Positions 50,655-57,587 of a DNA stretch of 64,000 nt are shown here, in pieces; the first letter of the stretch is position 1; each line of letters opens with the position of its first letter. Source of the stretch: Marinococcus luteus (lineage in GTDB: Bacteria > Bacillota > Bacilli > Bacillales > Marinococcaceae); contig NZ_FNNC01000003.1 in the NCBI RefSeq assembly GCF_900106595.1, forward strand, positions 248,001 to 312,000. Reading direction: 5' to 3'. The position numbers were made by a program, and so were the translations under genes. The notes beneath the pieces were generated by a model that saw nothing but the letters and a program-made list of their open reading frames with translations, had not been told where the DNA came from and did not search any database.

Positions 50655-51926
50655 ATGAGTTCCACACAGGCAGTATCGTCTAAAAAACGGATCGGCCTGG
50701 CTATTCTGCTGGGCTCGCTGGCTGCATTTGGCGCTTTGACTATTGACATGTATTTACCCAGTTTCCCTTCTATAGCACAGGATCTTGATACAAGTGCATC
50801 GCTTGTACAGCTCAGTTTAACAGCCTGCCTGCTCGGCCTTGCCTTTGGCCAGTTAATCGTCGGTCCTATGAGTGATGTGAATGGAAGAAAAAAACCGCTG
50901 TCTATTTTCTTATTTATTTATATAGCCGCTTCTATTTTATGTATCTTTGCCCCAACAATTTGGATTCTGATTGCCTGCCGTTTCCTGCAGGGATTTTCAG
51001 CTTCGGCCGGCATCGTTATTTCCCGGGCAATTGTCCGGGACATGTATTCCGGAAAAGAACTGACAAAATTCTTTTCCCTGTTGATGCTCGTAAACGGCCT
51101 TGCGCCGATACTTGCTCCAGTGCTCGGCGGAGCTATTCTTAACTTCACGACATGGAACGGCGTCTTTGCCGTGCTAAGCGCGATAGGAATTATTATCTTC
51201 ATTATTGTTTTATCCCTGCTTCCGGAAACCCTTCCGGAAACAAACCGTTCAGACAGCGATATAAAAGAAACAGTACGTACCTTTGGCAGCTTATTAAAGG
51301 ACCGTTCGTTTATGGGCTTCGCTCTCGCCCAGGGGTTAAAAATGGCTGGTATTTTTGCTTATGTTTCCGGCACTCCGTTTGTGTATCAAGGCATTTACGG
51401 TGCTTCACCGCAAACCTTTGGCTTTTTGTTTGCACTTAACGGGATCGGCATTATTATCGGCTCGCAGACAACCGGCCGGCTCGCCGGTATTGTGCCAGAA
51501 CGAAAAATACTCACCTTTGGGCTCGGGCTGACTCTCATTTCAAGCTCCGTCTTATTAACAATGACCGTGATTCAGGCACCGCTTGCTGCTATCGTCATTC
51601 CGATGTTTTTTGTTGTTTCAAGCCTTGGGCTTGTAAATACCGCTTCGTTCTCCCTTGCAATGGAAGAACAGGGCCACCGTGCCGGCAGCGCTGCTGCATT
51701 AATCGGGCTGCTTCCGTTTTTATTCGGTGCGGCTTCGGCCCCGCTGGTCGGCATCGCCGGAGAGCATACAGCGGTACCGATGGGCATTGTTATTTTTGGC
51801 GCAGACGCTGCGGCAGTGCTCAGCTACGTGTTACTCGCGCGATCGTCGAAAACGCCTTCTGCCGAAAAAGAAAAAACCTCTCAGGATTCCTATTATAAAA
51901 ATGCAAGACCAAAAACAAGCTCATAA
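50655..51926 (+). CDS. Bcr/CflA family multidrug efflux MFS transporter
   Basis: A 423-residue, 12-helix DHA1 exporter. Seen: FGALTIDMYLPSFPSIAQDL (helix 1 signature of Bcr/CflA), motif A GPMSDVNGRKKPL, FLQGFSASAGIVISRAIVRDMY, and motif C LAPILAPVLGGAI. It expels drugs or metabolites (bicyclomycin, chloramphenicol, cysteine in other members) with protons. The start is the ATG at 50655, with AGGGAG upstream; a longer open frame overlapping the previous gene is not used. It is followed by a terminator. Confidence 0.9.
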   Translation: MSSTQAVSSKKRIGLAILLGSLAAFGALTIDMYLPSFPSIAQDLDTSASLVQLSLTACLLGLAFGQLIVGPMSDVNGRKKPLSIFLFIYIAASILCIFAPTIWILIACRFLQGFSASAGIVISRAIVRDMYSGKELTKFFSLLMLVNGLAPILAPVLGGAILNFTTWNGVFAVLSAIGIIIFIIVLSLLPETLPETNRSDSDIKETVRTFGSLLKDRSFMGFALAQGLKMAGIFAYVSGTPFVYQGIYGASPQTFGFLFALNGIGIIIGSQTTGRLAGIVPERKILTFGLGLTLISSSVLLTMTVIQAPLAAIVIPMFFVVSSLGLVNTASFSLAMEEQGHRAGSAAALIGLLPFLFGAASAPLVGIAGEHTAVPMGIVIFGADAAAVLSYVLLARSSKTPSAEKEKTSQDSYYKNARPKTSS

Positions 51927-51929
51927 CCT

Positions 51930-51972
51930 GAAATGCCCGGATTGCTAAAGCCTCCGGGCATTTCTGCTTTTT
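51930..51972 (+). terminator. Terminator after the Bcr/CflA gene
   Basis: GAAATGCCCGG / CCGGGCATTTC stem with a 13-nt loop, then CTTTTTG. Confidence 0.8.
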
Positions 51973-51988
51973 GTGCAGAACTCTATAT

Positions 51989-52025
51989 CAAAAACCCTGC
52001 AGCCAGGCATATGGCTGCAGGGTTT
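51989..52025 (-). terminator. Terminator of the dha operon
   Basis: A 14-bp perfect stem AAACCCTGCAGCCA / TGGCTGCAGGGTTT with TTTTTG on the minus strand. Confidence 0.88.
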
Positions 52026-52030
52026 AATTA

Positions 52031-52432
52031 TTAATCTTCGATTTTTTTCCATTCTTTTGCTGATTCTGCTGCTTTTTTTACTTCTTCAAGCGTTTTTCCC
52101 ATGCCAGCTTCAACCGCAGCGATATACGCTCCTTCCACAAGCGGGGCGTCAGCGATTGTAATACGGCCTTCAAGCTCCGGCAGCATTTCAAGAGCCATCT
52201 CCGCATTCATTAATGCACTGCCGATGTCAAAAAGAAGCAGCACGCCTTCTTCGGTCGTAACCGATTCCACGGCCCCGGTAATCCGGTCAACGCTCGTGCC
52301 AATTTCTCCGTCTTCAGTTCCTCCGGCTGCAGCGATTGCAACATCCTCCTGTTTCGTCTGAGATACAAGATCCACGATGCCGTCGGCGAGCTCTTTGCTG
52401 TGAGAAATGACGATGATGCTGACTTTAGCCAT
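52031..52432 (-). CDS. dhaM: DhaM, PTS-dependent phosphoryl donor of dihydroxyacetone kinase
   Basis: A 133-residue EIIA-Man-type domain: SIIVISHSKELADG with the phospho-accepting His11, then GTEDGEIGTS and FDIGSALMNAEMALE. It passes phosphate from PTS HPr to DhaL-ADP. It is the short form, without the HPr and EI-like domains found in E. coli DhaM. Its ATG overlaps the dhaL stop codon (TAATG), so translation is coupled. Confidence 0.92.
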   Translation of the reverse strand: MAKVSIIVISHSKELADGIVDLVSQTKQEDVAIAAAGGTEDGEIGTSVDRITGAVESVTTEEGVLLLFDIGSALMNAEMALEMLPELEGRITIADAPLVEGAYIAAVEAGMGKTLEEVKKAAESAKEWKKIED

Positions 52433-53052
52433 TAAGAGGCCCCCTCTTTGTACACTTCTGCCAACGCTTCAAAAACGAGCTGCGACGAAAAGGCCCCGGG
52501 GTCCATATGACCCTTCGAACGCTCACCTAAATAAGAAGCTCTGCCCTTTTTTGCGACCCGGTCGATGGTGGCTTCTGCTTCTTTTTCAGCTGTTTTGGCA
52601 GCCTTCTCTGCGTCTGCGCCGTGCTCTTTCATTTCATCCCGGACAGGTATCCATACGTCGAGCATGGTCTTGTCCCCGAGAGAAGCCTTCCCTCTTGTTT
52701 CGATGCCGCCGACGGCTGCCTCGATGCCTTCGGTAAACACCGCACTGTCGAGTACGTCTCTACCTTTCCATGCATTGGCAGCTTTAAGAAATGCCGTTCC
52801 ATACAGCGGCCCCGAAGCTCCTCCCACCTTCGAAATCAGTGTTGAAGCTACGTCTTTATACATCGCGCCAATGTCATCGTAGGAAGCGTCTTCCACTTTA
52901 TTGGCTACTTCCTGAAAGCCGCGGGCCATATTATGCCCGTGATCCCCGTCTCCGATGGCCTGATCAAGCTCGGAGAGCTTGTCCTTATGCTCCTGCATTT
53001 TTGCATTGATTCGCAGTGCCCATTGTTTCATTACTGCTGCGCTTAGTTCCAT
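52432..53052 (-). CDS. dhaL: DhaL, ADP-binding subunit of dihydroxyacetone kinase
   Basis: A 206-residue, eight-helix subunit. The Mg-ADP site is DQAIGDGDHGHNMARG; further marks are KVGGASGPLYGTAFL and the RASYLGERSKGHMDPGA loop. ADP stays bound and is re-phosphorylated by DhaM. The start is the ATG at 53052 (AGGGAG upstream), just after the dhaK stop. Middle gene of dhaK-dhaL-dhaM. Confidence 0.93.
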   Translation of the reverse strand: MELSAAVMKQWALRINAKMQEHKDKLSELDQAIGDGDHGHNMARGFQEVANKVEDASYDDIGAMYKDVASTLISKVGGASGPLYGTAFLKAANAWKGRDVLDSAVFTEGIEAAVGGIETRGKASLGDKTMLDVWIPVRDEMKEHGADAEKAAKTAEKEAEATIDRVAKKGRASYLGERSKGHMDPGAFSSQLVFEALAEVYKEGAS

Positions 53053-53059
53053 GAAAGCT

Positions 53060-54028
53060 TCACTCCCTGCCAGATAGTAGCAACCGTTTACGTTCCTCAT
53101 CCAAATTTAAAATCGTTACCGAGCACCCTGTCATTTCAAGTGACGTCATATATTCTCCTACAAAGGTTTTCTTCACGTGAATACCACGGTCTTTCAACAG
53201 ATGCATGGCCTTTCTTGCCACAATATAAAGCTCCATTAAAGGCGTCGCTCCCTGCCCGTTGATCATTAATGCTACTTCGCTACCGTCATTTAAGTGCATA
53301 TCATCGAGCACGTGCTGAACCAATTCTTCCGTAACGGCATCTGCCTGCATGAGTTCGCGCCGTTCCACGCCCTGTTCGCCGTGAATGCCGGTCCCGATTT
53401 CCATCTCATTCTCATCAAGGGTAAATCCGGGTTTGCCGGAAGCCGGAACAGTACACGGAGAAAGGGAAACTCCCATCGAGCGCACGTTATCAGCCACGCC
53501 CTGCGCAATTGTCTCCACCTCGTCCAGGCTTTTTCCCTCAGCCGCTGCTGCCCCGGCAATCATATGCACAAGGGTCGTTCCTGCTACGCCGCGGCGGTCC
53601 TCCGGGTTGGAAATCGCTACATCGTCCCGTATAACGACCTGCTTGACCGTAATATCTTCTGCTTCTGCCAGATCGGCAGCCATATCAAAGTTCATGACGT
53701 CCCCACTGTAGTTCTTGACGATCAAAAGAACCCCGGAACCGCTGTCGACGGCTTTAATAGCTTCAAGCACCTGGTCGGGCGTCGGCGAGGTGAACACTTC
53801 CCCGCTCACTGCTGCGTCGAGAAGCCCTTCCCCGACGTATCCTGCATGAGCAGGTTCGTGACCGCTGCCCCCGCCGCTGATCAAAGCTACTTTGCCCTGC
53901 ACCGGCGCATCGGCCCGCACAATAACATTCGTATTTTCAATCGCCCGGAGCTTATCCGGATGAGCAGCCACCAGTCCTTCAACCATTTCAGAAACAATCT
54001 GATCCACACCATTAATGAGCTTCTTCAT
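53060..54028 (-). CDS. dhaK: DhaK, substrate-binding subunit of dihydroxyacetone kinase
   Basis: A 322-residue subunit binding dihydroxyacetone covalently through H216 in GTGIHGEQG; SGGGSGHEPAHAG near the N-terminus forms the other side of the site (H57), with GDVMNFDMA in between. Together with DhaL and DhaM it makes dihydroxyacetone phosphate using PEP from the PTS. Length is normal. GGGAGGAAA precedes the ATG. There is no dhaR or glpF beside it; the gene just upstream encodes a DinB-like protein. Confidence 0.94.
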   Translation of the reverse strand: MKKLINGVDQIVSEMVEGLVAAHPDKLRAIENTNVIVRADAPVQGKVALISGGGSGHEPAHAGYVGEGLLDAAVSGEVFTSPTPDQVLEAIKAVDSGSGVLLIVKNYSGDVMNFDMAADLAEAEDITVKQVVIRDDVAISNPEDRRGVAGTTLVHMIAGAAAAEGKSLDEVETIAQGVADNVRSMGVSLSPCTVPASGKPGFTLDENEMEIGTGIHGEQGVERRELMQADAVTEELVQHVLDDMHLNDGSEVALMINGQGATPLMELYIVARKAMHLLKDRGIHVKKTFVGEYMTSLEMTGCSVTILNLDEERKRLLLSGRE

Positions 54029-54046
54029 TTCTTTTCCTCCCTCAGT

Positions 54047-54529
54047 CTATAATTTTGCTTTTATATCTTGTATTTGAGCGATATGGCGTTCTTCATGGAG
54101 ACCGATCATTTCCAGCCACTGATGAAGAGGCATAGGCCCAAAATTGGGATGCGAAATGGAACGTGCTGCTAACTCCTCACTGGTATGTTTTTCCTCCAAG
54201 TGACGGATATAGTCTCTTGTTTCCTTCAGTTCTTCGAGCAGGCTCTGCTTACCAAATTCCATGTCCTCCGGCTGGAGCTCCTGCGGAGCTTCTGCCGGAC
54301 GGCGCCGGTACTTCATCATTTGAATCGGCTTTTCTTCCGCCCTTGTAGTAGGTTCTGTTTCCAGGGCGCTTTTCATACTTCTTCCTACGAAGGCTTCAAA
54401 CAACCGGAGGTGTTCGACTACCTGAGCCACACTCCAATCGGTGGCGTCTGTTTTTATGTTCCAATCTGCTTCCGGCACCGGTTCGATTTCTTCCAGAAGC
54501 TGGATGCGTATATTTTCAATATATTCCAT
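54047..54529 (-). CDS. DinB-like superfamily protein
   Basis: A 160-residue four-helix protein of the DinB/YfiT type. Candidate metal His residues are in VAQVVEHLRLFE, and in GLHEERHIAQIQDI at the C-terminus. These proteins often act as thiol-dependent transferases (bacillithiol-linked) and have nothing to do with DNA polymerase IV. The ATG at 54529 has GGAGGT upstream. Only 18 nt separate it from dhaK, and no terminator is seen between, so it may be the first gene of the dha operon. Confidence 0.82.
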   Translation of the reverse strand: MEYIENIRIQLLEEIEPVPEADWNIKTDATDWSVAQVVEHLRLFEAFVGRSMKSALETEPTTRAEEKPIQMMKYRRRPAEAPQELQPEDMEFGKQSLLEELKETRDYIRHLEEKHTSEELAARSISHPNFGPMPLHQWLEMIGLHEERHIAQIQDIKAKL

Positions 54530-54709
54530 CTTAAAACCTCCATCTAAACACAAGGATTCGATGTGTGTGTTCAATAATCCTTCTTTCTACCATGCATATT
54601 GTTTATTCCCCTTTTACCGAAGAATAAATCCTGAGTGCACAGAAATTTCCGCACATGAATTTCATCAATTTCGGGCAAAGAAAACAAAAGCAAAAAGGAG
54701 AGAATGCTT

Positions 54710-55156
54710 ATGAGTTTTGATTATGAAGAAGATTTTGACCGTATTAATTTTCGTGAAAAACCAGAGAAGTACCTTGTAGGACGCGGAGAACAGGGCGTTT
54801 TGATGGTGGAACCGTACAAAAGTGAAATTCTGCCGTACTGGAGGTTCAAGACCCCGGACATTGCCAAAGAGTCTTCCCGGCAGATATATGAATTATTTTT
54901 GGAGTATAAAAAACAAAAGGACTTCGTCGGAATGGATATGGCAAGAAAATTTCTGCAGATGGGCTACACGCGCTCGCGCCGGTATGCCAACTATAAAGGA
55001 GGCAAAAAATACGACAAAGACGGTAATGTGAACGAGCGGCAAATTAATGAAGAAAAAGCCGAATCCGCCCGAATTTTTGAGAAAAAATGGATCAAAGCCC
55101 GGGAGGACGAAACCTATTTATCATGGAAAAAAGACCATCAGCAAAAATATGGTTAA
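54710..55156 (+). CDS. DUF4385 family protein
   Basis: A 148-residue, highly charged soluble protein: FDYEEDFDRINFREKPEKYLVGRGEQGVLMVEPYKSEILPYWRF, then DIAKESSRQIYELFLEYK and FVGMDMARKFLQMGYTRSRRYANYKGGKKY. This is the DUF4385 pattern, of unknown function, sometimes seen in phages and bacteria. The start at 54710 is preferred to 54704 because AAGGAG lies 9 nt before it. It stands alone. Confidence 0.8.
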   Translation: MSFDYEEDFDRINFREKPEKYLVGRGEQGVLMVEPYKSEILPYWRFKTPDIAKESSRQIYELFLEYKKQKDFVGMDMARKFLQMGYTRSRRYANYKGGKKYDKDGNVNERQINEEKAESARIFEKKWIKAREDETYLSWKKDHQQKYG

Positions 55157-55160
55157 AATA

Positions 55161-55186
55161 AAAAAGTTAAACAAACTTTTTTATTT
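55161..55186 (+). terminator. Weak A/T-rich hairpin, possible terminator
   Basis: AAAAAGTT / AACTTTTT with a short loop followed by TTATTTT, between convergent stop codons. The stem has low stability. Confidence 0.4.
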
Positions 55187-56356
55187 TACCGCTGCGGCTA
55201 CGCCTGCGATCCGTTCAGCCGCTTCTTTTAATCGCTCTTCTTCTTCCAACAGACCAATGCGGACGTACCCCTCCCCCATGCTGCCAAAGCCGTGGCCAGG
55301 AGCGACTACTACACCCGCTTCTTCCAGCAGCTTTTCGGTGAAAGAAGCGGAGGTGCAGCCTTGGGGGACTTCCATCCATACAAAAAAAGAACCCTGGGGC
55401 GACTGCACCGTTACGCCGTGATCATGAAGCGCCTGAATAAATACGTTTCTTCTGCTTTCATAAACATTCAGTATATCTGCAGCCATGTCTGCTCCGTGGT
55501 CAAACGCATACGCTGCAGTTTCCTGGACTGCGCCAAACAAACTTACATACAAATGATCCTGAATTTTATTAATCATCTCTATAACCGAAGCATTCCCTAC
55601 CGCAACGGCTGCGCGCCACCCAGCCATGTTAAACGTTTTCGAAAGTGTATACATTTCCACACCCACTTCCTTGGCCCCGGGGGTCTGGAGAAAGCTGGGA
55701 GGCTTTTCGCTGTCATAGCCGAGCGACCCATAGGCAAAATCGTGAACGACACAAATGTGGTGCCGGACAGCGGTTCGGACCGTTTCTTCAAAAAATTCCG
55801 CCGTAGCAGTTCCAGCAGTCGGGTTGTTAGGATAATTTAAAAACATCATTTTTGCCCGGTTCAGCACATCTGCTTCAATCTGCCTAAAATCGGGACGAAA
55901 ACTATTTTCTTTTTTCAGTGGCATAAAAGCTGTTTCTGCATTGGCAAGAGCTGTTCCCGAAAGATAGTCAGGATAACCCGGGTCCGGCAGTAACGCAGTA
56001 TCCCCCGGATTAAGAAGACACTGGCTGATCTCCACGAGCCCGGTTTTTGCCCCGAATAAAACCGCCACTTCCGTTTTTGGATCCAGCGTCACACCGTATT
56101 CCCGCTGATAAAAATCAGCCGCCGACTTTTTCAAAAATTCATAGCCCCGAAACGGGGAATATTTATGATATTCCGGATTTTCAGCAGCACTCCTCATTTT
56201 TTCAACAATAGGAGCCGGAGTCGGCTGATCAGGATTTCCCTGGCCAAGGTTGATTAAATCCCTGCCTTCTTCTTTCAGGGTCTGGACTTTCCTTGAAAGC
56301 GAAGCAAAAAACTGTTCCGGCAGTCGTTCGATTTGTTCAGACGGTTCAAATCGCAT
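55181..56356 (-). CDS. mtnE: PLP-dependent aminotransferase, MtnE-like
   Basis: A 391-residue class I/II aminotransferase. N-terminus RLPEQFFASLSRKVQTLKEEGRD with DLINLGQGNPDQPTP, LFGAKTGLVEI, PDPGYPDY, NYPNNPTAG, and the PLP-lysine in YTLSKTFNMAGWR. The close match to B. subtilis MtnE (methionine salvage, transaminating ketomethylthiobutyrate to methionine) over the N-terminal half supports the name; other amino acids are possible. The ATG at 56356 has AGGAGG upstream. No other salvage genes and no S-box leader are beside it. Confidence 0.82.
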   Translation of the reverse strand: MRFEPSEQIERLPEQFFASLSRKVQTLKEEGRDLINLGQGNPDQPTPAPIVEKMRSAAENPEYHKYSPFRGYEFLKKSAADFYQREYGVTLDPKTEVAVLFGAKTGLVEISQCLLNPGDTALLPDPGYPDYLSGTALANAETAFMPLKKENSFRPDFRQIEADVLNRAKMMFLNYPNNPTAGTATAEFFEETVRTAVRHHICVVHDFAYGSLGYDSEKPPSFLQTPGAKEVGVEMYTLSKTFNMAGWRAAVAVGNASVIEMINKIQDHLYVSLFGAVQETAAYAFDHGADMAADILNVYESRRNVFIQALHDHGVTVQSPQGSFFVWMEVPQGCTSASFTEKLLEEAGVVVAPGHGFGSMGEGYVRIGLLEEEERLKEAAERIAGVAAAVK

Positions 56357-56512
56357 AAAATTTCCTCCTGTACGCAGCATCTCCATCGTATGTTTTACAA
56401 TCGTAAAAGCAAAGTATCTTCAGTGTAACGTTAAATAAACAAAAGCACATCCCTTCTATTTTTTACTAAAAATACATAAACAACATTTTTTGCTTAGTTC
56501 CAAAGGTTTACA

Positions 56513-56541
56513 TTGTAATTATAAAATGAATACCATATAAT
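56513..56541 (+). promoter_or_regulatory. Promoter of the siderophore-binding protein gene
   Basis: TTGTAA (56513-56518), 17-nt spacer, perfect TATAAT (56536-56541). Confidence 0.75.
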
Positions 56542-56552
56542 AGTCATGCAAA

Positions 56553-56567
56553 TGATTATTATTATCA
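56553..56567 (+). promoter_or_regulatory. Fur box
   Basis: TGATTATTATTATCA differs at one position from the Bacillus Fur core TGATAATNATTATCA and lies just downstream of the -10 element, over the start of transcription. Iron repression is expected. Confidence 0.82.
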
Positions 56568-56585
56568 ACTGGGAGGATATACATA

Positions 56586-57524
56586 TTGGTTAAAAAGTGG
56601 ATTTCTTTATTTGCAGTTGGATTCGCCCTTTTATTTGTGCTTACCGCCTGCGGCAATGATTCATCCGGAGGTTCCGGAGAAGGTGAAGACAGCGGAGAAA
56701 ATGCAGAAGCAGAAACAAGAACAGTCACTGACCCTACCGGCCGCGAAGTAGAGATTCCGGCAGAACCTCAAAATGTCGTGGCCCTGCAGAATGTGGCAGA
56801 CATGCTGATTCTTGATGAACAGCCGATAGGCACTTCTGACTATTATCTTGATACTTATGGCGATCAGCTTGAAGGAGTGGAAAGCGTTGGCGGCGATACG
56901 CCAAACGTAGAACAGATCAACGAGCTTGATCCGGACATGATTCTTTTATCGGATTATCAGTCGGACTCTCTCGATCAGCTCGAACAAATCGCCCCGGTAT
57001 ATATGACTTCGTTTGAGGATACACCGGAAGAGCAGCTTCAAAATACTGCTGATGCATTGAACAAAGAAGACGCGAGCGAAGAATGGCTGAATGAATATGA
57101 ACAACAGGCGGAGGAAGCCAGACAGACACTTGCGGACAATAACGTGCCGGAAGATGCAACTGCAGCCGTCGTCCAGTTCATCGGCAAGGAAGTATATGTT
57201 CATGACCAATCCGTCTTTGCCGGTCTGTATGAAGGCGCCGGGCTTGAACCAACAGAAGGTGTCGAAGAAAATACGGAAACTCAGGCTATCTCTCTTGAAA
57301 CAGTGCCTGACTATGTGGAAGGCGCAGACTATCTGTTCGTCCTAACCGACCAGGGAGAGCCGACAGAACAGTCCCAGGAGCTTGTGGATGATCTGCTTGC
57401 TGATACACAAGCCGTACAAAACGAACAGTTTTATTACGTAAACAATACAAAATGGAGCGACTTCACGCTTCTTGGCCGTGAGTATCAGCTCAACGATTCA
57501 GTAGAAAAAATCACCAGCGAATAA
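56586..57524 (+). CDS. Iron-siderophore ABC transporter substrate-binding lipoprotein
   Basis: A 312-residue lipoprotein (lipobox LTAC, Cys22) with an acidic Gly/Ser/Glu linker and a class III periplasmic-binding-protein fold: RTVTDPTGREVEIPAEPQNVVAL (beta start of the TroA/FhuD-like fold), DPDMILLSDYQ, and a C-terminal YVNNTKWSDFTLLGR region. It captures a ferric siderophore, probably catecholate type (YclQ/FpuA/FeuA-like). TTG start with GGGAGG 9 nt upstream. A good promoter and Fur box precede it. It stands alone; permease and ATPase must be encoded elsewhere. Confidence 0.88.
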   Translation: MVKKWISLFAVGFALLFVLTACGNDSSGGSGEGEDSGENAEAETRTVTDPTGREVEIPAEPQNVVALQNVADMLILDEQPIGTSDYYLDTYGDQLEGVESVGGDTPNVEQINELDPDMILLSDYQSDSLDQLEQIAPVYMTSFEDTPEEQLQNTADALNKEDASEEWLNEYEQQAEEARQTLADNNVPEDATAAVVQFIGKEVYVHDQSVFAGLYEGAGLEPTEGVEENTETQAISLETVPDYVEGADYLFVLTDQGEPTEQSQELVDDLLADTQAVQNEQFYYVNNTKWSDFTLLGREYQLNDSVEKITSE

Positions 57525-57529
57525 AATAG

Positions 57530-57563
57530 AGGCCCGTTCTTTTATAAGAACAGGGCCTTTTTT
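57530..57563 (+). terminator. Terminator after the siderophore-binding protein gene
   Basis: AGGCCC...TTCT / AGAA...GGGCCT stem followed by TTTTTTG. Confidence 0.85.
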
Positions 57564-57587
57564 GTATATACACGATTTGCGACCGAA

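Noticed and set aside
53294-54052. A 252-codon open frame on the plus strand
   Set aside because: It is antisense to dhaK over its full length, has no ribosome site, and its translation has no protein-like pattern. It reflects codon bias of dhaK.
56387-56512. Possible SAM (S-box) riboswitch before the MtnE-like gene
   Set aside because: The interval is too short and lacks the conserved S-box segments.
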